The notes beneath the pieces were generated by a model. That model had not been told where the DNA came from, did no database searches, and worked only from the letters and a program-made list of their open reading frames with translations. Shown here in pieces: positions 8,399 to 17,474 of a DNA stretch of 64,000 nucleotides (position 1 is its first letter; each line of letters begins with the position of its first letter). The position numbers and the translations under genes were made by a program. This stretch comes from Gemmatimonadaceae bacterium (GTDB taxonomy: Bacteria; Gemmatimonadota; Gemmatimonadetes; Gemmatimonadales; Gemmatimonadaceae). Location: assembly GCA_035606695.1 (NCBI GenBank), contig DATNEW010000026.1:62001-126000 (forward strand), given 5' to 3'.

Positions 8399-10885
8399 AT
8401 GACGAAGAGACGGGACTTCTTGAAGGCGTCCGCTGCGACTGCCGCCGGCGCGATGGTTGGATCACGCGGATCCGGTCTTCCAGTCGCGAACGCCGAGACG
8501 GCGACTCCGACAACCGCCGATCGTCTCCGCGCCCACCGCGTCCCGCTCGACAAAGTCCGCCTCACCGGCGGTCCACTCAAACAAGCGCAGGACTCCGCCG
8601 CCGCGTATCTGTTGTCGCTCGATCCCGACCGCATGATGGCCCTCTACCGCACGCGCGCGGGATTGACGCCGAAAGCGCAGCCGTACGCCGGCTGGGACGG
8701 ACCCGGTCGCAATCTCACCGGACACATCGCCGGGCATCATCTCTCCGCCGTGAGCTTGATGTACGTCGCCACCGGCGACGCGCGCTTCAGGCAGCGCGCC
8801 GACTATCTCGTGCGCGAGCTCGACACCGTGCAGCGCAAGAATGGCGACGGGTACTTGAGCGCGCTCGAAGGCGGTCGCGAGGCGTTTGCGGCACTCTCGC
8901 GCGGCGAGATCAAGTCGGCGGCGTTCGACTTGAACGGACTCTGGTCGCCGTGGTACACGCTGCACAAAACGTTCGCCGGCCTGCGCGACGCCTACCGCTA
9001 CACCGGCAACAAGACCGCGCTGGGCGTCGAGACCAAATTCGCCGGCTGGGCCGACCGCGTGCTCGCACCGCTCGACCAGGCGCAGCTCGCGCGCATGCTC
9101 AACACCGAGCATGGCGGCATGAATGAAGTGTTGGCCGATCTCTACGTCGACACGCGCGACCAGCGGTGGCTGACGCTCTCGCGCAAATTCGAGCATCACG
9201 CATTCACGGACGCGCTCAAGCGCCACCAGGACAACCTGCCGGGCAAGCACGGCAACTGTCAGATCCCGAAGCTCATCGGCTCGGCCGCACGCTACGAATA
9301 CGTGGGCGACGGGAGCGATCTCGTGGCGGCGTCGTTCTTCTGGGATCGCGTGGCGCAGCATCACAGCTACGCGACCGGCGGCCACGGGCTCGCCGAGTAT
9401 TTCGGCTATCCCGATGAGTTGAGTCATCGCGTGGACGGGCGTACCTGCGAGTCGTGCAATGTTTACAATATGCTCAAGCTCACCCGGCGCCTCTTCTCGT
9501 TCCGGCCCGATCCGCTCTACGCCGATTTCCACGAGCGCGCGCTGTTCAATCATGCGCTCGCCTCGTTCGATCCGGCGGGCGTGCGCATGTCGTACATGGT
9601 GCCCGTGGGCCGCGCGGTGCAGCAGGAGTACCAGGACATGCAGAAGGATTTCACCTGCTGCGTGGGCACGGGGATGGAGAACCACGCGCTGCACGGCGAC
9701 GGCATCTACTACGAATCGCCCGCGGACGGCACCGTGTGGGTGAACCTCTTCGCGCCGTCGACCGCCGAGTTGCGCTCGGGCGTGCACCTCGCGATGGAGT
9801 CGACGTTTCCCGACGGCGACAAGGCCAAGCTCACGATGAGCGTGCCGCGGCCGTCGCGCACGTTCGCGCTCATGGTGCGGCGTCCGGGTTGGGCGGGCGA
9901 CGCATTCGCGATCTCGGTGAACGGTCAGGCGGTGACGGTGCCGACGCTCGCGAGCGAGCGTGTCGGCGGCGCGGGCGGCCGCGATCTCGGCTTCGATGAT
10001 CCCGCGCCGAGCTCGTACGTCGAGCTGCGTCGCGAGTGGAAAACGGGCGACGTCGTCGAGATCGCGCTGCCGAAAACGGTGCGCCTCGAACCAACGCCGG
10101 ACGATCGCACGATCTCCGCGATCATGTGGGGCCCGCTGGTGCTGGCGGCCGATCTTGGCCCGCGTCGCGACGGGCGCGGCGCGCCGAACGGGACGAACGC
10201 CGTCGTCGCACCGGTGCTCGTTGCCGATCAACCGGTGACCGCGTGGGTGTCGCCGTCGGGCGCGCGCGCCGGTGATTTCCACACCGCCGCCATCGGACAT
10301 ACCATCGCGCAGCCCAACACGGCTCCGACCGAAGTGAGCTTGACGCCGTTCTATCGCACGCACGGCCGCACGTACAGCGTGTACTTCGATACGCTGTCAC
10401 AGGCGCAGTTCGACGCACGCGTGGCGTCACATGTCGCGGAAGCCGATCAGCAGCATGCGATCGAGGCGGCGACGATCGCGTACGTGCAGCCCGGCGACAC
10501 GGCGGCGGAGTCGAAGTACAACTACAGGAGCGACCCGGCGGAGCGGCCGGCGGCGCGGATTGGCCGTAACACGTCGCGCGGCGGGACCGGGTGGTTCTCG
10601 TTCGATTTGCCGACGGATGCCGCCGCCGGCGATGCGACGCTCATCCTGACCTACTTCAACGACCTGGGTTTGCCGGTATTAGCAAACTTTAATATCATTG
10701 TCGACGGGACGACGGTTGGGCGCTACATGCCCGATCACTCGGCCGGCGGATTCTGGAGCGCGTCGTACGCGGTGCCGGCGTCGCTCATGGCGGGAAAGAA
10801 GAGCGTGACGGTCACCGCGCAAGCCGCGCCCGGTGCGCGCATCGCGCCCATTTTCGGAATTCGGCTGGTGCGCGGGAAATCCTGA
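8399..10885 (+). CDS. GH127-family beta-L-arabinofuranosidase-like enzyme, Tat-exported
   Basis: An 828-residue protein of the DUF1680/GH127 family, whose characterised member HypBA1 releases beta-L-arabinofuranose using a zinc-bound catalytic cysteine. TKRRDFLKASAATAAG is a twin-arginine signal. The (alpha/alpha)6 barrel region contains GGMNEVLADLY, GGHGLAEYFG and TCESCNVYNMLKL, then the paired cysteines FTCCVGTGMEN, which match the Cys-rich zinc site. C-terminal beta domains follow, and the end (about 680-828) resembles an extra carbohydrate-associated domain. The arabinokinase-like motif encoded upstream makes an arabinose salvage role attractive, though this is inferred. Confidence 0.88.
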   Translation: MTKRRDFLKASAATAAGAMVGSRGSGLPVANAETATPTTADRLRAHRVPLDKVRLTGGPLKQAQDSAAAYLLSLDPDRMMALYRTRAGLTPKAQPYAGWDGPGRNLTGHIAGHHLSAVSLMYVATGDARFRQRADYLVRELDTVQRKNGDGYLSALEGGREAFAALSRGEIKSAAFDLNGLWSPWYTLHKTFAGLRDAYRYTGNKTALGVETKFAGWADRVLAPLDQAQLARMLNTEHGGMNEVLADLYVDTRDQRWLTLSRKFEHHAFTDALKRHQDNLPGKHGNCQIPKLIGSAARYEYVGDGSDLVAASFFWDRVAQHHSYATGGHGLAEYFGYPDELSHRVDGRTCESCNVYNMLKLTRRLFSFRPDPLYADFHERALFNHALASFDPAGVRMSYMVPVGRAVQQEYQDMQKDFTCCVGTGMENHALHGDGIYYESPADGTVWVNLFAPSTAELRSGVHLAMESTFPDGDKAKLTMSVPRPSRTFALMVRRPGWAGDAFAISVNGQAVTVPTLASERVGGAGGRDLGFDDPAPSSYVELRREWKTGDVVEIALPKTVRLEPTPDDRTISAIMWGPLVLAADLGPRRDGRGAPNGTNAVVAPVLVADQPVTAWVSPSGARAGDFHTAAIGHTIAQPNTAPTEVSLTPFYRTHGRTYSVYFDTLSQAQFDARVASHVAEADQQHAIEAATIAYVQPGDTAAESKYNYRSDPAERPAARIGRNTSRGGTGWFSFDLPTDAAAGDATLILTYFNDLGLPVLANFNIIVDGTTVGRYMPDHSAGGFWSASYAVPASLMAGKKSVTVTAQAAPGARIAPIFGIRLVRGKS

Positions 10886-10891
10886 ACCTGG

Positions 10892-10919
10892 GTCATCCTT
10901 TCGCTTCGCTCAGGATGAC
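10892..10919. repeat. Intergenic palindromic repeat, minimal copy B
   Basis: GTCATCC (10892-10898) and GGATGAC (10913-10919) flank 14 bases containing TTCGCTTCGCT. This is the shortest form of the intergenic repeat family, essentially the two ends closed into a hairpin. It lies between two convergent genes, the GH127 gene and the small minus-strand gene, a typical place for a bidirectional terminator. Confidence 0.7.
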
Positions 10920-10927
10920 GAGCGGCG

Positions 10928-11218
10928 CTACGTCAGCTCCAGTCCCGCCGTATCGGGATTGTCGCGATGGATGCGCGGGCCGCGGCGACGGTCGACGATC
11001 TCGCTGCCCGCGAGCAGCATGCGCAGCGCATCGACCGAGAACTCGACCCATTCGGGCGGGTAGGGCGCGAGCCGTCGCCGTTCCACGCCGCCGTCAAACA
11101 CGAGCCACCCGTTCCGGAATTCCGCCGGCAGGAAGTCGGGCCGTCCGAGGGCGAGCGCATCGCGCGACACCTCGTAGACCTGCCACTGTGCTCCAGTTTC
11201 GTCGTCGAAGAGGCGCAT
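10928..11218 (-). CDS. Small hypothetical protein
   Basis: A 96-residue soluble protein that I cannot assign. It begins MRLFDDETGAQWQVYEV and contains DALALGRPDFLPAEFRNGWLVFD and a Pro/Arg-rich centre (RRRLAPYPPEWVEFS), a pattern consistent with a small beta-rich domain. Codon use matches a genuine high-GC gene. It is convergent with the GH127 gene across a short repeat hairpin. It is divergent from the TMEM175-like gene, with a gap of about 106 bases that should hold both promoters. No signal peptide or membrane segment is visible. Confidence 0.65.
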   Translation of the reverse strand: MRLFDDETGAQWQVYEVSRDALALGRPDFLPAEFRNGWLVFDGGVERRRLAPYPPEWVEFSVDALRMLLAGSEIVDRRRGPRIHRDNPDTAGLELT

Positions 11219-11324
11219 CGGGCTCTGGTCGAGAATGCTCCAACCGGCTGCAAGTTCCGCTCCCTGATTGTGACGCGGATTACATGTTCCGGTTGGGACC
11301 GCTGGGCGCTAAGGTCCGGACACC

Positions 11325-11924
<600 letters not shown>

Positions 11925-11932
11925 TCGTAGTA

Positions 11933-11952
11933 TAATTATAGTACTATAATTA
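11933..11952. terminator. AT-rich perfect 20-bp palindrome between convergent genes
   Basis: TAATTATAGTACTATAATTA is self-complementary over 20 bases and sits in an AT-only pocket of a GC-rich genome. It lies between the stop of the TMEM175-like gene and the stop of the small minus-strand membrane gene. The stem has few G:C pairs, so a strong intrinsic terminator is doubtful. It also contains TATAAT on both strands. Its role is uncertain. Confidence 0.45.
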
Positions 11953-11956
11953 GCAT

Positions 11957-12268
11957 TTATTGATTGATGTCGCTGCCCGGCGCGATCCGCGGCGGCTCGC
12001 CCGGCGCCAGCGGGCGCGACGCGTCGCGCTCGGCCATGACCTTCGTCACGAACCGCTGACCTTCGCTGATCCGCTCGACCTCCACCGCGATCGAGTCGAT
12101 CGCCTGCTCGAGCCGCTCCATGCGCGACTCCACCGCGCGCAGCTCGGGACTTCCGGGCTTGCCGAGCGTCGTCATCTTCTCCTTGTGCCGGAAATAGGAG
12201 ATCAACGACAGCGTCCCACCGATGGTCAGGAAGACGATGGGCACGATGATGATTTCTGGCTCGATCAT
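11957..12268 (-). CDS. Small single-pass membrane protein with EVERIxEGQRF motif
   Basis: A 103-residue protein with one N-terminal membrane helix (about residues 5-24, IIIVPIVFLTIGGTLSLISY), a short basic segment, then a predicted amphipathic helix. The helix ends in AIDSIAVEVERISEGQRFVT, and a Pro-rich tail follows. The family is unknown to me. The divergently transcribed neighbour at 12399 encodes a protein with the same topology and nearly the same helix motif, so the two are probably paralogues. The helix may mediate coiled-coil pairing (inference). Confidence 0.75.
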   Translation of the reverse strand: MIEPEIIIVPIVFLTIGGTLSLISYFRHKEKMTTLGKPGSPELRAVESRMERLEQAIDSIAVEVERISEGQRFVTKVMAERDASRPLAPGEPPRIAPGSDINQ

Positions 12269-12398
12269 GGGCTCGCGTCGGTGAGAGCGAAGGCGGGGCT
12301 GCTCTCAGTACGGTAGCTGAACGCGCGAGTTTCCTCCATCCTTGTTGACACCCCCACGCTGAATCGTCCGTAGACAGTAGATCCCAGCCGGAGATGTC

Positions 12399-12752
12399 AT
12401 GATTTTCGCCGTCCTTTGGACCGCCGTCGTCGCCATGATCCTCGGCGCCATCATGGGCCGCGCCTACGAGCGCAACGCGTGGCAGCAGCGGCTGCTCGAC
12501 CGTACCGGCTTGCTTCCCGACGCGCCCAAGCGCTTGTCCGATGCCGTGCGCGACGTGCGCACGACGGCGAACTCCGCGCCGCAGGATCTCGCGCAGGCCG
12601 TGGACGCCATCGCGCTGGAAGTCGAGCGAATTGGCGAGGGCCAACGCTTCCTCACAAAACTGCTCGCCGAGCGCGACGCGCGGATAACTCCGCGAGGCAC
12701 GAACTCGCCGGCGCCGGGTAGCCTCCGTTCGCCGGTTCCGCCGGCGAGCTAA
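12399..12752 (+). CDS. Small single-pass membrane protein, paralogue of the divergent neighbour
   Basis: A 117-residue protein with an N-terminal membrane helix (residues about 3-20, FAVLWTAVVAMILGAIMG), a linker, and the conserved segment AVDAIALEVERIGEGQRFLT followed by K-L-L-A-E-R-D-A and a disordered Pro/Ser tail. GGAG lies about 8 bases before the ATG as a ribosome binding site. Sharing of the helix motif with the protein at 11957-12268 suggests duplication and perhaps hetero-oligomerisation. The function is unknown. Confidence 0.75.
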   Translation: MIFAVLWTAVVAMILGAIMGRAYERNAWQQRLLDRTGLLPDAPKRLSDAVRDVRTTANSAPQDLAQAVDAIALEVERIGEGQRFLTKLLAERDARITPRGTNSPAPGSLRSPVPPAS

Positions 12753-12853
12753 CAGCGACGTCGAGTGCGTTGCGTCACGGTGTGCGATTTACCCGTTGAC
12801 CGATCATTCAAGCGACTTAGTTTGCACGCTCCCTCGACACGCTGGGTTGCTCC

Positions 12854-13114
12854 ATGTCACCGTTGTTTCCAGTTGCCGGCACGTCACCCTACGTGGTCAC
12901 GACGGACGACGGCACCATGTTTCACTGTCAGCCGCACGAGATGAGCGGCGAGACGAGTGATGCTCACGGTGACGGCGACGACGGGCGCAGCGCGCGCTGG
13001 ATCTTCATCGACACCAAGCGCGTCCCGCACGTGGGCCCGGTCTACGACGGTCAGGTCGCGCCGCAAACGCTGCAGCGATTGCTCACCGAGTGGTGGCGAC
13101 AGGCACGCTGTTGA
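12854..13114 (+). CDS. Small hypothetical protein
   Basis: An 86-residue protein of unknown function. After a variable start, the C-terminal half ARWIFIDTKRVPHVGPVYDG followed by LQRLLTEWWRQ has the look of a folded small domain. No signal, membrane helix or cofactor motif is apparent. Its last 32 bases overlap the 3' end of the convergent YidC-like gene. A motif CTTAGTTTGCAC (12816-12827), resembling the sequence before trpS and glyS, lies 27-38 bases upstream. A TTGACC at 12796 may be a -35 element. Confidence 0.55.
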   Translation: MSPLFPVAGTSPYVVTTDDGTMFHCQPHEMSGETSDAHGDGDDGRSARWIFIDTKRVPHVGPVYDGQVAPQTLQRLLTEWWRQARC

Positions 13115-13754
13115 CCTTCGTGGGGCCGCTGACCGGATCGCGCGAGACGATCCAATTCTGTACGAGCGACACCAGCGACCCCGCGCCCATCGATATCGCG
13201 AACGCGCTCGACGCGGACCACAGGAACATCAACGTCAGCCCGCCCGACAGAATCCACACCACGCTCGGCGTCGGGCGTCCGGGTACACCCGGCGTGGTGG
13301 CGACGATCGCGATGCTGAGGCTCGTCACGAGCCCGGTCAGCAGCAGATCGGGACGCGCGAGATCGCCAATCCAGAAAAATCGCACGCCCGCGCCAAGCCC
13401 GCGTCGGACCGCCGTGTACATGGCGCCGAGCAGCGGCGCTTGCACGAGCAGCGAGAGGGCACTCCGAGGCGTCACGAGCTGAATGCCATGTGCGCGATGC
13501 AACGCGCTGGTCTCGGCCATCATGCGCGCAGGGTCCTTCTCGTAGCGATTGCGAATCGCCGCAAGCTCGGGCTCGAGCGCGGCGAGCTTGATTTGTTTCG
13601 CTCGCACCTCACGCGCCAGGCGCAGCGTCAACGGCAGCAGCGCGACGCGAACCGCCGCGGAGACCAACAGAATGCCGGCGCCCAGGCTGCCGCCGCAGAG
13701 GTGCGCGACGGTAAACATCGCGACGCGAACGACGGTGACGACACTGTCCCACAT
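13083..13754 (-). CDS. YidC/Oxa1-family membrane insertase paralogue
   Basis: A 223-residue polytopic membrane protein of the YidC/Oxa1/Alb3 family, which inserts proteins into the inner membrane. The helix AGILLVSAAVRVALLPLTL carries the arginine characteristic of the hydrophilic groove. It is followed by the coiled cytoplasmic region with REVRAKQIKLAALEPELAAI and the helix RSALSLLVQAPLLGAMYTAV. It lacks the long periplasmic domain of Gram-negative YidC, so it is probably an accessory, shorter YidC2-like copy. The ATG at 13754 is preferred over an upstream one because GAGGA precedes it at suitable spacing. Confidence 0.85.
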   Translation of the reverse strand: MWDSVVTVVRVAMFTVAHLCGGSLGAGILLVSAAVRVALLPLTLRLAREVRAKQIKLAALEPELAAIRNRYEKDPARMMAETSALHRAHGIQLVTPRSALSLLVQAPLLGAMYTAVRRGLGAGVRFFWIGDLARPDLLLTGLVTSLSIAIVATTPGVPGRPTPSVVWILSGGLTLMFLWSASSAFAISMGAGSLVSLVQNWIVSRDPVSGPTKVNSVPVATTR

Positions 13755-13904
13755 GGTGAGTCCTCGCTGATTTGGCGCCGATGAGCCACTACGGAGAGCG
13801 CGGAGGGGAAGTGTCACTCTCCGGCCGCAATCGGCGGCTCATTAGCGCCTCGCCCGCACCGGCCTCATATTCCACCGATCGCCGACTCTCACCGGAGCCC
13901 TTCC

Positions 13905-14312
13905 ATGAAGTACATGCTCCTGATCTACAACGACGAAAAAGTCATCGGGTCGCTGCAGGCCGAGGGCAAGTTCGACTCGCTCATGCGCGACTGCTTCGAT
14001 CATGTCGACGTCCTCGCGCGCCAGGGCAAATTCCTCGACGCGCAGCAGCTCGACCTCGCGTCCACCGCCAAGTCGGTGCGCGTGCGCGGCGGCAAGGTCA
14101 CCGCGCTCGACGGCCCGTTCGCGGAGACCAAGGAAGTCCTCGGCGGCTTCAACATCATCGAAGCCGACAGTATGGAGGAGGCGATCGAGATCGCGTCGCA
14201 CTTTCCGTGGGCGCAGACCGGGACGGTGGAAGTGCGGCCGATTCGCGACATCAATACGGTGCGCGAGAACGTGCACACCGGCCAGGCGGCCTGGGCGAAG
14301 CAAGGCGCGTAG
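13905..14312 (+). CDS. YCII-related (YciI-like) protein
   Basis: A 135-residue member of the YCII superfamily (dimeric alpha/beta ferredoxin-like fold). It starts MKYMLLIYNDEK and carries the family core LDGPFAETKEVLGGFNIIE. A subset of such proteins occurs beside ECF sigma factors, but no such partner adjoins this one. The biochemical role is unclear. GGAG is placed about 8 bases before the ATG. It is divergent from the YidC-like gene, and the 150-base gap between them should hold both promoters. Confidence 0.9.
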   Translation: MKYMLLIYNDEKVIGSLQAEGKFDSLMRDCFDHVDVLARQGKFLDAQQLDLASTAKSVRVRGGKVTALDGPFAETKEVLGGFNIIEADSMEEAIEIASHFPWAQTGTVEVRPIRDINTVRENVHTGQAAWAKQGA

Positions 14313-14538
14313 CGTCGTTCGACCGAGGCCAGCCGCTCGTGAATTGAAGCGTACTGACGCGTAGCTGACGGCTTCTCGAGCGGCAACCTTCTGCGGTCGC
14401 GGAGTGACGAACGGAAGTGATGGCACGCGCGCGGCACTCGCGTGGCACTCGCGTGTATCACAAACGTGGCTTCGCCGGCGGAGCATCTCGCCGGCCCTCA
14501 TTCCAAGACATCGCGAACATCGCAGGAGAGCAGCTCTC

Positions 14539-16176
14539 ATGAATCCCATCAAGCGCCATCGGTGGGGCAAACGCTCCGCCGCTGCCGTTACCGCCGCCGC
14601 GGCCATTGTCGCCGTCGCGGCCGCCGAAGCACCTGGCGTACTGCACGCCTTTCCCGCAGCGACCAGCATCGACAGTACGCTCGCCAAGCGCCCCGTCGTC
14701 GCGCCGAACTCGTCCGTTGCAAAGCTCGATGAGCTGAGTGACGCGTTCGCCACGATCGCCGCCCGCATCAAGCCGAGCGTCGTGTATATCACCGCGCGTG
14801 AGGCCGCCGAGCCGGTCGCAAATCGCCAGCGTGGCCGCGGACAACGCCAGCAGGCGCCGAATCTCGATCAGCTTCCGCCCGAGTTCCGCCAGTTCTTCAA
14901 GGATATGCCCGGCATGGGCAGTGGTCCGCAGAGTGACGATCCGGCTCCGCGTGGCGGCGGCATCGCGTCGGGCTCGGGCTTCATCGTCTCGACCGACGGC
15001 TACATCCTCACCAACAACCACGTCGTCGACGGCGCGAGCGAAGTGCGCGTGCGCCTTCTCGATCGCCGCGAGTTCAAAGCGAAGGTCGTCGGCCGCGATC
15101 CGAACACCGACGTCGCCGTGATCAAGATCGACGCGAACAACCTTGTCGCCGCGCCGCTGGGTGACAGCGATGCCTCGCGCGTCGGCGAATGGGTGCTTGC
15201 CGTCGGCAACCCGCTCGGCGAAAACCTCACGTTCACCGTGACGCAGGGGATCATCAGCGCGAAGGGCCGTTCGCTTCAGCTGCCCGGCCAGTCGCAGCAG
15301 AGCATTCAGGATTTCATTCAGACCGATGCGGCCATCAACCCGGGCAACTCGGGTGGTCCGCTCGTGAATACGCGCGGCGAAGTGATCGGCATCAACAGCG
15401 CGATCGAGAGCCCCACGGGCTACAACGCCGGCTATGGTTTCGCCGTGCCGATGAACATCGCGCGCTCGGTGATGAATCAGATCATCAAGTCCGGTCACGT
15501 CGAGCGTGCGGCGTTGGGCATCCAGGTTCGTGACGCAAGTGTCGACGACGCGGCGTATGCCGGACTGAAGGAAACGCGCGGCGTGCTCGTCGAGGATTTC
15601 GGCGATGCAACGTCGCCCGCGGCGAAGGCCGGCATCCAGGCTGGTGACGTGATCCTGAGTGTCGACGGCAAGCGCGTCGACTATGTCGCGCAGCTTCAGG
15701 AAGCGATCGCGTTCCGGAAGCCGGGCGACGTGGTCTCGGTGCAGGTCGCGCGGAAGGGCGGACAGCTCGTGACGGTGCGCGTTCCGTTGCAGCGTGTCGG
15801 CGGCGCGGATGTGAAGACGTCGAACGACGACATGTCGAAGCCCGACGACTCGAAGGGTTTGGCGATGCGCTCGCTCGGCGCGCATGTGATGGCGCTGGAC
15901 GTGAACACGGAGCGTCAGCTCAAGCTCCCGTCTGACATCAAGGGTGTCGTGGTGACGGGCGTCGATGACGGCACACCGGCCGCGAGCCATCTCGTGGGAC
16001 CGGACGAAGGCGGCCCGGACATCATCATGTCGGTGGAAGGCACGCCGGTGACGACGCCCGAGCAGCTTCGCGCGGCGTTGTCGAAGGTGAAGTCCGGAGA
16101 CATCGTGAGTCTGCGCGTGTACAATGCGCCGGCGAAGACCAAGCGGATCGAGCGGGTGAGACTGGGTAGCGAGTAA
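14539..16176 (+). CDS. htrA: Do-family (HtrA/DegP) periplasmic serine protease
   Basis: A 545-residue envelope protease and chaperone that degrades misfolded periplasmic proteins. An N-terminal signal or anchor (about residues 13-33) is followed by a trypsin-like domain with catalytic triad H161 (TNNHVVDGA), D191 (NTDVAVI) and S271 (NPGNSGGPLVN). Two PDZ domains follow (about 340-430 and 455-540), as in DegP/DegQ. A Gln-rich insertion with NRQRGRGQRQQAPN lies before the protease core. GGAGAG lies before the ATG. The 226-base upstream gap contains GGCACTCGCGT twice in direct repeat near 14433-14454 but no recognisable sigma-E box. Confidence 0.95.
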   Translation: MNPIKRHRWGKRSAAAVTAAAAIVAVAAAEAPGVLHAFPAATSIDSTLAKRPVVAPNSSVAKLDELSDAFATIAARIKPSVVYITAREAAEPVANRQRGRGQRQQAPNLDQLPPEFRQFFKDMPGMGSGPQSDDPAPRGGGIASGSGFIVSTDGYILTNNHVVDGASEVRVRLLDRREFKAKVVGRDPNTDVAVIKIDANNLVAAPLGDSDASRVGEWVLAVGNPLGENLTFTVTQGIISAKGRSLQLPGQSQQSIQDFIQTDAAINPGNSGGPLVNTRGEVIGINSAIESPTGYNAGYGFAVPMNIARSVMNQIIKSGHVERAALGIQVRDASVDDAAYAGLKETRGVLVEDFGDATSPAAKAGIQAGDVILSVDGKRVDYVAQLQEAIAFRKPGDVVSVQVARKGGQLVTVRVPLQRVGGADVKTSNDDMSKPDDSKGLAMRSLGAHVMALDVNTERQLKLPSDIKGVVVTGVDDGTPAASHLVGPDEGGPDIIMSVEGTPVTTPEQLRAALSKVKSGDIVSLRVYNAPAKTKRIERVRLGSE

Positions 16177-16216
16177 GCAGGACCGTTCGCCGAGAGATCT
16201 TCAAAAAAGGTCGATT

Positions 16217-16337
16217 ACCACGGACGACGGCGGACGAATTCGGAACGGCACGGAGAAGGCGTTACGAGTAACGGCGGTTGACTGCCGTTTCCGCCTTCTC
16301 CGTGCCGTTCCGCATTTGTCCGCCGTCTGTCCGTGGT
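16217..16337. repeat. Large nested palindromic element after htrA
   Basis: The left arm 16217-16261 and right arm 16292-16337 are inverted copies of about 45 bases with only about two mismatches and one indel. The arms carry GGAACGGCACGGAGAAGGC and its complement. The 30-base loop itself contains hairpins GTTACGAGTAAC and AACGGC...GCCGTT. CTTTTTTTTTT-like T-rich sequence follows at 16341-16352. The element could be a strong terminator for htrA or a mobile miniature repeat. It is unrelated to the GTCATCC family. Confidence 0.75.
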
Positions 16338-16470
16338 GAGCTTCTTTTTTTTGACTCGCCTGGTAGAGTGGCTTCCTGACGGAACCGGACACCATCTCCC
16401 CCGGATTATCGGGAGGTTCTATACTCCAGCCCTAGCGGCCAGACCTCTCGAACCTCCCGGAGCTCCGTTC

Positions 16471-17466
16471 ATGTCCGTTTTTCGCTCTCTCCTCGGTGCG
16501 TGCGCGATCGCCTGCGCCCTCACGGCGTGTCATCGCTCGTCGTACTCAGCGGATGATCACAGTGCCCACGCGGCGGGCGACATGGCGATGTCGTCGACGC
16601 CGACCGCGGGGCAGGGCATCGCCGGCTTGCCGCCGAGTAATAATTCCGCGCCCGCGCGGCTCGCGAACTCACCGCGACATGGCGAGTGGGTGAAGATCGC
16701 GTGGGAGCCAGGCTCCAAAGATTCGCTGATGGCGTGGATCGTCTACCCGATGACGAACCGCGCGCATTCGCCCGTTGTGGTGGTCGTGCACGAGATTTTC
16801 GGGTTATCGACGTGGGTGCGCGGCGTAGCCGATCAGGTTGCGGCGGAAGGATTCATCGCGATCGCGCCGGATCTCGAGTCGCGCGTGCGTGGCGGCCCGA
16901 GCACCGAAGAGCTTCCGCGCGACTCGGCGACCAAGCTCATTCAGGGTGTGAACATCGCGGAACGTAACCGCGGCATCATCGCCTCGGCACGCTATGCGAT
17001 GATGCAGCCGTCGGCGGCGCCGAAGTACGCGGTGATCGGCTTCTGCTGGGGCGGACAGACCGTGTGGGGGCACGCGGTGCAGGGGGGCACGAATGGGTTC
17101 GTGGGCGGCGTCGCGTACTACGGCGCCTTCCCGTTCATGAACGGCGGCCAGATCGCGGCGGATTCGATGGCGAAGATCAAGGTGCCGGTGATGCTGCTCT
17201 CGGGGTCGCTCGACTCGCGCATCACGGCGTCGATGCCGGCGATCGATTCGATCATGAAGGCGCAGGGCCATTGGTATTTCGGCAAGAACTACGAGGGCGC
17301 GTCACACGGCTTCGCGCGCTCGCAGAATGACGTGCGCAACCTGCCGCCGAACCCGACACAGCAGCAGATCGACGCGGCGAAGAATGGTCCGATCGCCGAC
17401 CTCGCCGCGATCAAGGATGCATGGCCGCGGACGGTAGAGTTCTTGAAGAAGAATCTGGGTATCTGA
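16471..17466 (+). CDS. Dienelactone hydrolase family lipoprotein
   Basis: A 331-residue alpha/beta hydrolase. The signal peptide ends in the lipobox LTAC with C20, predicting a lipid-anchored envelope protein. The dienelactone-hydrolase core contains VVVVHEIFGLSTWVR, the nucleophile cysteine C192 in GFCWGGQ, D248 in LDSR and H279 in SHGF, a complete Cys-Asp-His triad. The natural substrate is unknown. The ATG at 16471 is chosen because the signal peptide begins there. A 10-bp inverted repeat CGGGAGGTTC (16410) and GAACCTCCCG (16450) lies in the leader. Confidence 0.9.
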   Translation: MSVFRSLLGACAIACALTACHRSSYSADDHSAHAAGDMAMSSTPTAGQGIAGLPPSNNSAPARLANSPRHGEWVKIAWEPGSKDSLMAWIVYPMTNRAHSPVVVVVHEIFGLSTWVRGVADQVAAEGFIAIAPDLESRVRGGPSTEELPRDSATKLIQGVNIAERNRGIIASARYAMMQPSAAPKYAVIGFCWGGQTVWGHAVQGGTNGFVGGVAYYGAFPFMNGGQIAADSMAKIKVPVMLLSGSLDSRITASMPAIDSIMKAQGHWYFGKNYEGASHGFARSQNDVRNLPPNPTQQQIDAAKNGPIADLAAIKDAWPRTVEFLKKNLGI

Positions 17467-17474
17467 GAACTATA

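Noticed and set aside
13755-13904. Possible operator (ATGAGCC...GGCTCAT) between the YidC-like and YCII genes
   Set aside because: The arms are only seven bases and widely separated, which is likely by chance at this GC content.
14313-14538. Sigma-E type promoter for htrA
   Set aside because: No convincing GGAAC/TCTRA pair with correct spacing could be found. Only a short direct repeat is visible.
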